NCBI GenBank assembly: GCA_028829895.1
Contig: CM054181.1
Location: 42,400,759 to 42,464,758 of the forward strand
DNA: 64,000 nt
Direction: 5' to 3'
Source: Sinotaia quadrata
Taxonomy: Eukaryota > Mollusca > Gastropoda > Architaenioglossa > Viviparidae
Positions 21,701 through 31,400 of the stretch are shown here, one piece after another. The position numbers and the translations under genes are program-made. The notes under the pieces were generated by a model. That model saw only the letters and a program-made list of their open reading frames with translations, searched no databases and had not been told where the DNA came from. Position 1 is the stretch's first letter, and every line of letters starts with the position of its first letter.

Positions 21701-24103
21701 ACAATGTTTTAAAAAAAGTGAAAAACTTTGGATGAAATTATGAAATATTAATTAAAGTACTATTTCATTATTATTAACTGATTATTAATCAAAGCCTTAT
21801 TTATTTACTGTTACCTAATTATTAAAATATTAACATTATAACAATTTTTTTAAAATTGCATTTTGAGATGATAACATCATTTCTCACTTTTCACTTATAA
21901 TCAATCCTAACTGACAACAGCAAAATAGTGAGTCATTGCAATTTTCTTCTTCATCATTATTGATATAGTGGTTCATACTAATTAAATGTAGTTATTTATT
22001 AAAATTTTATCTTTTTTTAAAACTTTAGTATCATAGCAATAAAAGAGACACTTGTGATGTAAATCTGACCATAAATAACATAAAATCAATGTGCCTCCAA
22101 TCATCATGAATGATTTGACTATAAACAAATAGGTATATTGTCTAACAGAGGTAACATTTCACATAACTAGAAATCTTAAAGAGTTTTAACCTTGCTTTAA
22201 TGGAAGTACAGTAGTCAGAGTTGTCACAACACTTATTGCAATCATTCTAATGAAGTACAGTGGTCACAACACTTATTGCAATCATTCTAATGAAGTACAG
22301 TGGTCACACTGCTTATTACAATCGTTTTAAACAAATACTTTTACACATCTTCTGTTGATATCTTTTACAATAAAGAACTCTTGTTACAAGATTTTAGTTA
22401 TAGATATACAACAGTTACTGTCTTCTATCATTAACACTGTGTAGCATTTGACTTATTAAGTTACTGATGCATAACATTTAATGTTGTATGGCATGACAAA
22501 TTAAGTTACTGATGCATAACATTTAATATTGTATGGCATTTGACAAATTAAGTTACTGACCTATAACATTTAATGTTGTATGGCATTTGACAAATTAAGT
22601 TACTGATGTATAACATTTAATGTTGTATGGCATTTGACAAATTAAGTTACTGATGTATAATTATTTAATGTGTTCTACAGTTAATGTTGCTTGACATTTG
22701 ACAAATTAAGTTGCTGATGTATAACATTTTATGTGTTCTACAGTTAATGTTGCTTGACATTTGACAAATTAAGTTGCTAATGTATAACATTTAATTTGTT
22801 CAACAGTTAATATTGCTTGACATTTGACAAATTAAGTTACTGATGTATAACATTTAATGTGTTCTACAGTTAATGTTGTGTGACATTTGACAAATTAAGT
22901 TACTGATGTATAACATTTAATGTGTTCTACAGTTAATGTTGTGTGACATTTGACAAATTAAGTTACTGATGTATAACATTTAATGTGTTCTACAGTTAAT
23001 GTTGTGTGACATTTGACAAATTAAGTTACTGATGTATAACATTTAATGTGTTCTACAGTTAATGTTGTGTGACATTTGACAAATTAAGTTACTGACGCAC
23101 ATTCAAAGTGTTCCACCGTTAATTGGCATTTTATCTTAATTGTGCAGTTACCGGACTCGTGAAGAAATTGAAAATGTGCGTAAGATGCTAGATCCTATCG
23201 TCACATTCAAGAAGCGTATTTTGACTTCCGGTCTAGGAACTGAAGATGACCTCAGTGTAAGCATGACACATAATAGGTCTTTGCTAAAATTTTCTTTGTG
23301 AATTTATTAATAACCTCACATAAATACATTTGCTACTGCTGAGTCCATGTTGTAAAAATACATTCTATGTTCATTTGCGAGTGGTCATTACGCATTGCTT
23401 TTACAGAACAAATACGATAGTTATCCACAATTCTGCTTCTTTAGACAAACAATAAGAATTATTATGCTAAGGATACAGTTTAGTTCCTTCTTGAAATATT
23501 TAAAAGAACAAATACGACAGTTATCCACAATTCTGCTTCTTTAGACAAACAATAAGAATTATTATGCTAAGGATACAGTTTAGTTCCTTCTTGAAATATT
23601 TAAAAGAACAAATACGACAGTTATCCACAATTCTGCTTCTTTAGAGAAACAATAAAAATTAAGAGAAAATATGCTAAGGATACAGTTTAGTTCCTTCTTG
23701 AAATATTAGACACGATTTCTAAGTGCTCGACAGTTGTGTTAGCTTTCGTAGACAGCCAATCGCATTTGTGTTTTGCTCCATTCAAAGTCTTTATCATACT
23801 CCGGTTGTATTTCCGTTGATGTTTTTTCATTTGCATTTTAACCATATGCAATCTGCCCTACACATTATCAAACCTTTAAAGCAGACACATTTTAAAAAAA
23901 TTAAAATCAAACATTTGTTGGTGTTTTACTTCTTGCAGAAAATCGACAGCGATATAAAGAAGGAGGTTGATAACGCCGTGGAGCTAGCCAAGACTGATCC
24001 AGAACTGCCACAGGATGAGCTCTATAGTCACGTATACATCCAGCCGAATTCAGATTTGCGCGTGCGCAGCTGTGACGTCACTCTCATGGCGGCCACAAAA
24101 TAG
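9970..24103 (+). CDS. PDHA1: Pyruvate dehydrogenase E1 subunit alpha, mitochondrial (nine exons)
   Basis: Thiamine-diphosphate-dependent alpha chain of the E1 heterotetramer, which decarboxylates pyruvate and passes the acetyl group to E2 lipoamide in the mitochondrial matrix. Joined exons: 9970-10002, 15081-15155, 15851-16024, 18890-19016, 19360-19451, 19847-20095, 21348-21484, 23148-23256, 23939-24103. All junctions are GT-AG and all phases agree, giving 386 residues against 390 in human PDHA1. Visible landmarks (model numbering): ThDP motif GDG at 192-194 with 26 residues to NN at 221-222; phospho-loop [12 protein letters not shown] with site-1 Ser289, site-2 Ser296 and site-3-like Ser229, so kinase control is expected. 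The N terminus is basic and presequence-like. The first exon is the only uncertain part; an alternative start lies at 15057. The gene is tail-to-tail with TMTC1. Confidence 0.93.
10081..10110. repeat. (GT)n microsatellite
   Basis: About fifteen GT dinucleotides, inside the inferred first PDHA intron. Confidence 0.9.
10441..10545. repeat. Imperfect TG-rich microsatellite
   Basis: Repeats of 'gtgtgtgtttgtgtgc' type with regular T and C interruptions. Confidence 0.85.
11034..11120. repeat. Inverted repeat, 36-bp arms
   Basis: Arms 11034-11069 and 11085-11120 are reverse complements at 32 of 36 positions by eye, separated by a 15-base loop. Both arms carry 'gagctaagtc'/'gacttagctc'. The loop phrase 'tcacatgactcagact' is repeated just outside the right arm. 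Confidence 0.8.
11162..11374. mobile_element. hAT-like MITE
   Basis: Terminal inverted repeats: CAAGGGTGCACAAAC at the left and GTTTGTGCACCCCTG at the right (14 of 15 paired). An internal palindrome GGGCCGCATGCGGCCC lies near the right end. CAGGGGT-type ends with 'gggccgcatgcggccc' are typical of non-autonomous hAT elements. Flanking octamers (tctttctg and ctttactg) resemble an eroded 8-bp target duplication. No transposase is present. It lies in the inferred first intron of PDHA. Confidence 0.65.
11716..13380 (+). repeat. Dispersed repeat, long copy
   Basis: Shares its first about 170 bases ('agtaaatttgc...', 'gtgacatgacctt', 'gctagaacttgctgatg') and last about 360 bases ('ttggagtaatagtgg', 'gtgtaaagagtagagtttta', 'ttataatccgccaagtgaga') with the copy at 53687-54368. 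The central about 1.1 kb is present only here. No transposase, reverse transcriptase or convincing terminal repeats seen, so the class is unknown. Confidence 0.75.
13381..14500. other. Intronic stretch
   Basis: AT-rich sequence within the inferred first PDHA intron. No coding exon recognised; a short C run is at about 14193-14202. Confidence 0.4.
14500..14705. repeat. Minisatellite, about 51-54 bp unit
   Basis: Four copies of 'cagcctatgtacatgaggtcagccttaggaagggcaatgg...' type units with small indels. The open frames across it are repeat artefacts. Confidence 0.85.
15081..15155 (+). CDS. PDHA1: PDHA1 exon 2
   Basis: Acceptor 'ttctgccag' then 25 codons ending in a GTAAAA donor. Encodes the end of the presequence and the start of the mature protein, with [11 protein letters not shown] matching the human FANDATFEI region. 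An in-frame ATG at 15057-15059, directly after a TAA, would extend this exon to a self-starting MNKLYFCQ... version without exon 1. Confidence 0.9.
15170..15475. repeat. Intronic minisatellite, about 53-60 bp unit
   Basis: Five copies with the core 'tattatttaatggattattt' and 'ctttaacactttgagtg'. Confidence 0.85.
15706..15798. repeat. (GT)n microsatellite with GC and TC interruptions
   Basis: About 90 bases of alternating purine-pyrimidine, ending 52 bases before the exon 3 acceptor. Confidence 0.9.
15851..16024 (+). CDS. PDHA1: PDHA1 exon 3
   Basis: 58 codons between acceptor 'actcacag' and donor GTACGA. Encodes residues 37-94, including [20 protein letters not shown] and [13 protein letters not shown], which closely match the vertebrate E1 alpha N-terminal helix and the FCHL-GQ segment of the active-site region. 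Confidence 0.97.
16430..16690. repeat. Intronic minisatellite, 56-bp unit
   Basis: Four to five copies with the core 'atagtacggctattatatcg' and 'gtgggacagcaagc'. Confidence 0.9.
16690..17160. repeat. Degenerate short tandem repeat
   Basis: Many loose copies of a 22-25 bp phrase 'aaactcagtggattataagcagt'. Confidence 0.75.
17270..17535. repeat. Intronic minisatellite, about 60-bp unit
   Basis: Copies of 'gagaaatagcaagaaacggt' plus 'gctaatagagacgggtttaa'. Confidence 0.85.
17536..18889. other. Intronic stretch of PDHA1
   Basis: Unique AT-rich intron sequence with a short A run near 17556 and a loose 'gatgatgat' patch near 18485-18545. Minus-strand open frames lack splice context or known motifs. 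Confidence 0.5.
18890..19016 (+). CDS. PDHA1: PDHA1 exon 4
   Basis: 127 bases, acceptor 'aaataaacag', donor GTAAGC. Encodes [11 protein letters not shown], then [19 protein letters not shown] and VLAELT, corresponding to the human EACCVGLEAGI and ITAYRAHG segments. Ends with one base of a split Gly codon. Confidence 0.97.
19360..19451 (+). CDS. PDHA1: PDHA1 exon 5
   Basis: 92 bases completing the split Gly codon and encoding [19 protein letters not shown] and [12 protein letters not shown], the Gly-rich segment conserved in all E1 alpha chains. Donor GTCTGA is weaker than its neighbours. Confidence 0.97.
19847..20095 (+). CDS. PDHA1: PDHA1 exon 6 (ThDP-binding exon)
   Basis: 83 codons in phase 0. 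Carries the thiamine diphosphate motif: GDGAANQG, then [12 protein letters not shown] after the standard spacing, followed by [18 protein letters not shown]. The Ser in GMGTS corresponds to regulatory site 3 of the human enzyme. Donor is GTATAC. Confidence 0.98.
20096..21347. repeat. Intron with about 60-bp minisatellite
   Basis: Between about 20690 and 21010, six copies of a unit with 'gtgtaaatctctatgccctc' and 'agtactggtaaagagtgatg' vary by small substitutions. The rest is unique intron. Confidence 0.8.
21348..21484 (+). CDS. PDHA1: PDHA1 exon 7 (phosphorylation loop)
   Basis: 137 bases. Encodes [15 protein letters not shown] and the conserved [13 protein letters not shown] loop holding site-1 Ser289. 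It ends in two bases of the split Ser296 codon (site 2), completed by exon 8, so the second regulatory serine straddles an intron. Confidence 0.98.
21485..22194. other. Intronic stretch of PDHA1
   Basis: Very AT-rich unique intron sequence; no features recognised. Confidence 0.5.
22195..22325. repeat. Short tandem repeat, about 46-bp unit
   Basis: Three copies with 'aatgaagtacagtggtcaca' and 'acttattgcaatcattct'. Confidence 0.75.
22440..23095. repeat. Intronic minisatellite, 47 to 61 bp units
   Basis: Left part has a 47-49 bp unit 'gacaaattaagttactgatg...catttaatgttgtatgg'. From about 22670 the unit is 61 bp because it gains 'tgttctacagttaa'. The right-hand copies are almost identical, suggesting recent expansion. 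The array ends about 50 bases before the exon 8 acceptor. Confidence 0.9.
23148..23256 (+). CDS. PDHA1: PDHA1 exon 8
   Basis: 109 bases after acceptor 'aattgtgcag'. Completes Ser296 and encodes [17 protein letters not shown] and TFKKRIL, matching the human [12 protein letters not shown] segment. Donor GTAAGC. Confidence 0.97.
23405..23705. repeat. Intronic 100-bp tandem repeat, three copies
   Basis: Units starting 'agaacaaatacga' at 23405, 23505 and 23605 are nearly identical over 100 bases. Confidence 0.92.
23939..24103 (+). CDS. PDHA1: PDHA1 exon 9 (terminal)
   Basis: Acceptor 'ttcttgcag', 54 codons and TAG. Encodes [17 protein letters not shown], then [15 protein letters not shown], matching the human C-terminal helix and the DP-PP-EELxxxIY segment. 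The last 15 residues are less conserved, as usual. The end of this exon packs NRF-1-type, CRE and ATGGCGGCC motifs. Confidence 0.95.
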   Translation, partial: KIDSDIKKEVDNAVELAKTDPELPQDELYSHVYIQPNSDLRVRSCDVTLMAATK

Positions 24104-24334
24104 GGGTGAATCTTACTGTACGGCAGAGCAAGAGGGTTTCTGTATCTCAGTAGTGTTTTGTCTCGTTCTTGTATGTGCGGAGTTACAATTTCCAAATTCA
24201 CTCCGGAATAGCCTAGGGCTATAAAATATGTATTTCTCAGCAGAATGTGTTTCCATTTCATTTCGCTTTGACCATTGAGTTGGGTTCCTACTAGGGAAAC
24301 AATCTAATTCCACATTATATCTTTTCATTCCTGC
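24104..24334. other. PDHA1: Probable PDHA1 3' UTR
   Basis: Non-repetitive sequence after the stop. No AATAAA is seen within several hundred bases; the first ATTAAA is at 24399-24404, already inside the tandem repeat, so the polyadenylation site is uncertain. Confidence 0.4.
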
Positions 24335-24790
24335 GTTAGACCTATTTCATTCCGGCGTTAGACATATTAATTCCAATATTAGACATTTTAATTTCTTCAT
24401 TAAACTTATTAATTCCAACATTAGACCAAGTAATTACAACATTAGATCAATTAATTCAAGCACAATGTAAAACCTATTAATTCTGATCCCAGAAATATTA
24501 ATTCCAGCATTGAACCTATTAATTCCTACTCTAGACCTATTAAATCCAAAATTAGATCTATAATTCCGACCAGAGACCTATTAATTCCAGACCCTTAAAA
24601 GTTTAATTGCTACATTAGCCCTAATAATTACAAAATTAAATCTATTGATTCCAACATTAGACCTATTTATTCTGGCCCTAGACCTATTAATTCCAAAATT
24701 AGATCTATTAATTCTAACATTAGACCCATTAAAACCGACCCTAAACATATTTATAACGTCAGACCTATTAATTCCCCCCAATAGCCCTAA
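24335..24790. repeat. Degenerate about 20-bp tandem repeat
   Basis: Over twenty loose copies of 'cctattaattccaacattaga'. Lies directly downstream of PDHA and may be part of its 3' end. Confidence 0.85.
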
Positions 24791-24824
24791 TAATTAATGT
24801 AGCTCTCAACCAGTAACAACATGT

Positions 24825-24950
24825 ATATAATATAATAAGACATCCATTCAAGTTAATGCGTTTGTCGTATAATAAGACATCCATTCAAGTTAATGCGTTT
24901 GTCGTATAATAAGACATCCATTCAAGTTAATGCGTTTGTAGTATAATATC
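24825..24950. repeat. 37-bp tandem repeat, three copies
   Basis: Near-perfect copies of 'aagacatccattcaagttaa' plus 'tgcgtttgtcgtataat'. Confidence 0.9.
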
Positions 24951-25799
24951 CGTTATTTATAGATTTAGATGATTGAATTCTAACTGAAAAAAGTTGCATT
25001 GTGGAAGGTAAAATCCATGAGATTACAAACCCTACGGGCATAGAAATGTAAATTTTCAGTGTCTGAAAATGCTGCTAAATTGCACTTTGTCTTTTGAAAT
25101 CATTTATTGTAATTAATAACATCCAATTGCGGGCCTTCCGAGCTATGTCATCCGGCGACTGATATTTTATTTTCCAGTTTAGAGTATGAATATAATTATT
25201 TATTAAGTTTAATTCTGTGGACAGTTTAATTGCTCCCGAAGGTACCCGATACATGGGGACGACTCGTATAAAATTAACCGTTTCGAGTTGTCGCTGTGTT
25301 GAATAGAATAGCGATTGGCAAAAATCACCAACCGCCGCCTATGAATGAAAACCTGTCAAAGCTGCAGCTGGATAATATTAACTTCCATAATATATTACAA
25401 GATGTGCAGTCTAGAACATCTGTGTTGTGTAATAAAGGATGTGCAATCTAGAACATCTATGCTGTTTATTAATAAATATATGTTTAGAATATCTTGTATA
25501 TTATATAATATATTGAATATATTGTATATTAACTGATGTACAGCCTAGAACAGTGGGTCTTAACCAGGAGTGCACGCACCCTTGGGTAAGGGGGGGGGGG
25601 GAGTAGAGAGTTAAAGTGTGATCGGCTCTGAATAAGGGAGTTCAGGTAACTCGGTCATGCTAAAAAATTATTGCCAATCGTTGCTCGATAGCCTTTTGAC
25701 AAATGTGTTTGCCACGACATACAACCCTTGCCTCGACTGTCTTTGCACAAGAGCGTTACATCAACACTAACGTAAAGATAGGGACGTGACAAGAGTAAA
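24951..25799. other. Intergenic stretch with a possible hAT end
   Basis: Unique sequence. At 25549-25590, 'cagtgggtcttaaccaggag' followed by 'tgcacgcacccttggg' resembles one terminus of a hAT-type element, but no partner end was found. A G run follows at about 25590. Confidence 0.35.
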
Positions 25800-26215
25800 T
25801 CAACAATCATTCATGTCACTTAAACTTACCGCCAGTACAAGATTACATCAACAAGTCACTTAAAGTTACCGCCAGTACAAGATTACATCAACAAGTCACT
25901 TAAACTTACCGCCAGTACAAGATTACATCAACAAGTCACTTAAAGTTACCGCCAGTACAAGATTACATCAACAAGTCACTTAAACTTACCGCCAGTACAA
26001 GATTACATCAACAAGTCACTTAAACTTACCGCCAGTACAAGATTACATCAACAAGTCACTTAAACTTACCGCCAGTACAAGATTACATCAACAAGTCACT
26101 TAAACTTACCACCAGTACAACAAGATTACATCAACAAGTCACTTAAACTTACCGCCAGTACAAGATTACATCAACAAGTCACTTAAAGTTACTGCCAGTA
26201 CAAAAATAAATCCAG
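25800..26215. repeat. 40-bp minisatellite, about ten copies
   Basis: Units 'cacttaaacttaccgccagt' plus 'acaagattacatcaacaagt' recur every 40 bases; some copies have 'aaagtt' for 'aaactt', one has an inserted 'caa'. Confidence 0.93.
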
Positions 26216-26629
26216 CAATAAAATCATGAAAATAGCCGCTATTTCAGGATTAGATTAACATTCACATAAAATTACAGCAAGGACAAGATTACACGGACAT
26301 TCACACAAGTCATTTTAAAGTTACCGCCATTACAAGATGAAATCCACAGTCAATACAGCATGAAAGTTACTGCTATAATCACCATTTCCTACACACCAAA
26401 CACGGGAGAAAACAAGATTACAAGTCCAAGACTTAGTAACTGTATAAATTTGTTTTATTATAAAATCATTTCATATGTTTGATAAAATATGAACAGAGCG
26501 AGAGAAATCCATGGTGATGTTCCTGTCTGGTAAGTAATATATACTGGTGACTATTTCTGATCTTGTGGGTTGATTTTAAGTTCTGAATGGCATAAAGGGT
26601 GGGGACCAGAGAGGGTCAAGAATGTAATA

Positions 26630-27320
26630 CTGTAATACAATACATTCACACTCAAGCTAGCACAATAAATTCACAATCACTCTTGCACAACAAAAATACT
26701 CAATAAAGCTAGAACGATAAATTATTAGTCCCGCTAGCATAATAAATTCACAATCACACTAGAATATTCACAATCACGCTAGCAATATATTCACAAATAC
26801 ACTAGCACAAGAATTCAAATCACTCAAGTACGATAAATTCATTATAAGTTTAGCAAAATAACGTAGCATTATATATTCATAATCATGCTAGTTGTACTAG
26901 CAACTAGTACATTAAATTCACAATCACTCAACACAATAAATTCAAAACATTCTAGCAAAATAAATTCACAATCACTCCAGCACAATAAATTTACAATATT
27001 CTAGTACAATAAATTCATAATCACTCCAGCACAATATATTCACAATTACTCCAGCACAATAAATTAACTATCCTACTTGCGCAGTAAACTTACGATGAAA
27101 TTAATTCTCATCTCGCTAGTTTAATAAAGGTGACATCATATTAGCACAATAAACTCGATATAAAGTTCATGTCACTCTAGGACAATAAATGAATTTGTCG
27201 TCAATCAACAATAAATATATGTCATCACACTAGCATAATACATTTTAAAATAAAATAAAATAAAATAAATTTCTCATCAACAAGCACAATAAAGTTCACG
27301 TCACACTAGCACTATAAGCA
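26630..27320. repeat. Degenerate about 26-bp tandem repeat
   Basis: Many loose copies of 'agcacaataaattcacaatcact', ending in a TAAAA-type run near 27245-27270. The embedded AATAAA motifs are a by-product of the unit. Confidence 0.8.
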
Positions 27321-28221
27321 AGTAATAGCTTTTGCTACACTCTGCTTCCATGTCATAGGCACTTTTCAAGGCACTTGTTTAGCTCTTCGAAGAGTATTTT
27401 TTTTGTGTGTTAGTTGCTGGGCTGCACTATTCGAGATAACTCTCAATTTTCCCGCTCAGTAGAAAACTGACGAACAACTAGGTGCTGTGTTGAAAGTATA
27501 TTCCCTACTGCAACGGTCCTTTAAAAAAAAAATGTTTTAAATCTTAGACTGCTCTAATTTCCGAACCCAACCGACAAGGTCTGAGACGGTTGCTTGGAAG
27601 TGTTCTCCCAGAGTAATCAGTTTCTCCTTCATTCAGCTGGCATACGATCACACACCTACGTCACATGACTTGTACAACGTTCTTTCACTTCGCTAACAAC
27701 GCGCCAGCTGACGTGAGAAGATAATGCCCTTAGGGTTGTTTGCAAATGTTGAGAGGTGAAGCCTTTATTTTCTTACCAAGTCATGCAGGAGAGAAACTCG
27801 CGCTGGGAAGAAAAGGCAATCATTATCTAGTCGACACAAAGCATTCTCGACCACTAGAGGAAATGAATAGTTTTGGAAGTTTAAATCAGGCTCGTGCAAA
27901 CTACCACGTGACCTGTGACGTCTGTCTACCGGCTGGGTAGACATACTGGAGGCAGTGCATGTCCAAAATCTGGATTGAGCAAATGTTTTCATCAGTAATG
28001 CTGGAGAGCGCTTTCAACAACCAACAAAATGACAACAGCCTAAAACAACAGAGTACCATTTGATTTGTTACTTTAGCCAGCATTTGTATACTCTCGAACA
28101 TAATTGACAGCAAGCACTAGCTTTTTTTTATTTTTTTTTTTTATTTTTAAGACGGCCAACTGTTTGCCCATTTTGCATGCGGTCAATTCTTGAGGTCGGC
28201 ACTTGTAATCCACTCACTTCT
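27321..28221. other. TMTC1 3' flank
   Basis: Between the tandem repeats and the TMTC1 stop. T-rich stretch at 28121-28148 reads as an A-rich 3' end on the minus strand. No separate gene recognised; open frames at 27740-28113 lack supporting features. Confidence 0.4.
28128..28145 (-). terminator. TMTC1: Candidate polyadenylation signals for TMTC1
   Basis: On the minus strand AATAAA occurs at 28140-28145 and again at 28128-28133, about 80-95 bases after the stop codon, in an A-rich context. Position fits a compact 3' UTR; the A-richness makes chance matches possible. Confidence 0.5.
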
Positions 28222-28410
28222 TCAACTGAAATCCCGCATGTTCTGTTTTCCAATTTCTTCACCTTTAACTTCACTCTCTGCTTCAGCTGGAATTCCGTGG
28301 TTCTGTTTTGCAAGACGGTCCAGTTTCTGCAGGTTCTTGATAATTGCCTGGTTGTTTGGATCAGTTCTTCTCACGTGCTCGTAGTGTACACGGGCTTTGC
28401 TGTAGTCGCC
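28222..28410 (-). CDS. TMTC1: TMTC1 last exon
   Basis: Acceptor 'cttgtccccag', 62 codons and TGA. Encodes [18 protein letters not shown] (helix B of the last TPR), then [16 protein letters not shown], matching the human C-terminal NLAKLDRLEK. A long minus-strand frame in another phase (28128-28313) is a shadow. Confidence 0.95.
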   Translation of the reverse strand, partial: GDYSKARVHYEHVRRTDPNNQAIIKNLQKLDRLAKQNHGIPAEAESEVKGEEIGKQNMRDFS

Positions 28411-31400
28411 CTGGGGACAAGATCAGTTTTTCGTGTGTTAAATTTCCTTGGAAATCATTATATTTTTAAGTCTTTTTATTTGTTCACTTGTTGGAAATCA
28501 TTGTTATTTCAATGTTTAAATTTGTTCAATTGTGTTCAAAATAACTTTTACTTTAAAATTTGGTATTTGTTAAATTGTTCTGGGATATAATTAAATTTAA
28601 TATATTCAAATGTCATTGCGATGAATAATTAATTATTCTCCCTATTTCACTTGGCCCAAAATTTGATTCAACGTCTACAGAAATTGAACACGCTTTTGCG
28701 CAGTTCTACAGAAAAACATTTGCAAACTTAAATCATTTCCCCATAATTCAGCAACCTAACCCACTGATATTTTTCTATCTTCACGCAAAGGATACTAAAT
28801 TTATAAAGAGATGAAAAGAAACTACAGCAAATCAAACTTATGATGAGATGACAACAGACATTTTAAAAGCTGACAATGTGAGATGACAAAAACTTGAGGA
28901 GATTACAACGAATTGATGAGAAGATGTAAGCAAACTTATGAAGAGAAGACATTTCATGAGGAGATTTTAAAGCTGACAATGTGAGGAGATGACAACAAAC
29001 TTATTATGAATGATAAAGAACCTTATAAGGAGCTGCAAACAAATTTATGAGATGACAAGAGACTAATGAGGTGATTAGAACAAACTTATAAGAAGATGAT
29101 CAGACTTATGAGGAGAAGCAAAAAAAATTATGATGAGATGGCAATAAGCTTACGAGCAGATGCAAAGAAATTTATAACAACAAACTTATGAGATAACAAT
29201 ATGAGAAGATGAAAACAAATTTATAACAACAAACTTATGAGATAACAATATGAGAAGATGAAAACAAATTTATAACAACAAACTTATGAGATAACAATAT
29301 GAGAAGATGAAAAGAAATTTATAACAACAAACTTATGAGATAACAATATGAGAAGATGAAAACAAATTTATAACAACAAACTTATGAGATAACAATATGA
29401 GAAGATGAAAAGAAATTTATAACAACAAACTTATGAGATAACAATATGAGAAGATGAAAAGAAATTTACGACATTTACATTAAACTTATATGAGAGGATA
29501 CAAACAGAGATGACAACTGTCTTATAAGAGGGTAACGACAAATTATGAGGAGATGCAATTAAACTCATGATGAGATGAAAACAAACTAAAGAGAAGATGA
29601 AAACAGACTTATGATGACATGAAAACAAATTATGATGATATGAAAACAGACTTATGATGAGATTATAACAAACATGATGACATGAAAACAGACTTATGAT
29701 GAGATTATAACAAACATGATGACATGAAAACAGACTTATGATGAGATTATAACAAACATGATGACATGAAAACAGACTTATGATGAGATTATAACAAACA
29801 TGATGATATGAAAACAGACTTATGATGACACATGAAAACAAACTTATGATGACATGAAACAGACTTACTAAAAGGTGGTAAAGTGCTCCTATATTGTGGT
29901 GTGTTGCTGTCAGGCTGGAATCGGCATTCAAAGAATCCTGATAGTGCTGTACAAGGCAGTAACTCATAATTAGTAGTATTTTAAAGAGTTTATATTTCCT
30001 AGATAATACTCTCTCCATAGAAACAAATATGTAGTTTTATGACAGACAAGAGCATTGTACAGGTAAATTAAAATCAGTGTGAACACAATTGCTAGAAAAT
30101 GTTGTCCAGTTGGTGAAAACATAATGTTCTGTGAAATAAAATACAAGCTAAAGCCATTGATAACGGATCGAGTACAAGGTTGTATTCACTAAATCTTACT
30201 TTCGGTATCGTCTGTCCTGTTATCTACAGATAAATTTATCTCACGTTAGATTTAGCATGTAGTGTAGTATAGTAAATATTTTCTATATTTATAAATTAAA
30301 CTTTTAGCAACAGTAAGTTAATATGTATTATTAATATTAAATTGCTTAACATAAATTTCCAATTTATTGCAAACATTTTTTTTTTTAATCAACGGTCAAT
30401 AGCAGTAAACCTTAAGGTAAATGTTTTGGTTGTTTGTGTGTGTAATTTTCAAGAGTTTGTGTTTGGTATGTGTGCTGTGTGTGTGATGCTATTGCCGTCC
30501 AGAGACTATTAAAATCAATTACTGTTCAATTTAGTAATGGTGATGAAAAAAAAATTACCTGCAAAGCCTCTGGAAACTGCTTCAAGTCTTTGTAGATATT
30601 TCCCAACTCAAAATAAACTGTTGCCAATTTCTGTGGGTAATCTTTTGATAAGTGAGCTGCTTCACTGAACGCAGAGATTGCCTGTGGCAATGAAAAGATA
30701 TCTATGACATTAGCAATGACAAACTGCCTGTGGCAATGAAAAGAAAATAGGTGATATTACCAATGACAAGATGAATGTAATTATTGACAAAATGCCTATG
30801 ACTTTAGCAATGACAAAATATCTGTAATACTACTGTTGCTTGTAATGCCGGCAACAAGATTCTATGATATTAAAGTGAAACGATAGCCGCTGTAAAAAAA
30901 ATATCTCAATTATTAGAAATGACAAGATATCTAAAATAATGATAAGTACATAATAATGTGATAATGGTAATGGCAAAATGTATGTGATATCAATGACAAG
31001 ATGCATGTATTTTTAGCAAAGACAAGATGTCTGTGATTTAACAATGTAAAGATGCTTGTGACATAAGCAATGACAAGATATAATGGGCACTAGCGATGAC
31101 AAGTTGTCTGTGATTTAACGATGTCAAGATGCTTGTGACATTAGCAATGACAGGATATACTGGACACTAGCAATGACAAGATGCATCTGATATGAGCAAT
31201 GATAATGTCAGCAAAAAATGGAAAATGACAAGACATCTGTGATATCAAAGACAAAATCTGGGACAGCAAAGGCAAGAATGTCTGCATAATGGTAGTGTAA
31301 AGAATATCTGGAACAATGACAATGAATGTTCGGGGAAATAAAAATAAAAGCTGTAAGTGTCCTGTTATTATAATTACAAGAGGTTGCATACATAATTATA

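Noticed and set aside
25549..25610. Full hAT element
   Set aside because: Only one end-like sequence is visible; no matching inverted terminus or target duplication was found nearby.
25800..26215. Possible CRISPR-like regular array
   Set aside because: The 40-bp units are contiguous with no unique spacers, and the host is a eukaryote; it is an ordinary minisatellite.
29431..30018. 195-residue minus-strand frame taken as one gene
   Set aside because: Only 26 codons (29946-29869) are a real TMTC1 exon; the rest runs into the intronic 42-bp array.
28410..30559. Direct joining of the 30559 exon to the last TMTC1 exon
   Set aside because: It stays in phase but breaks the TPR pattern; the 78-nt exon at 29869-29946 restores it and has good splice sites.
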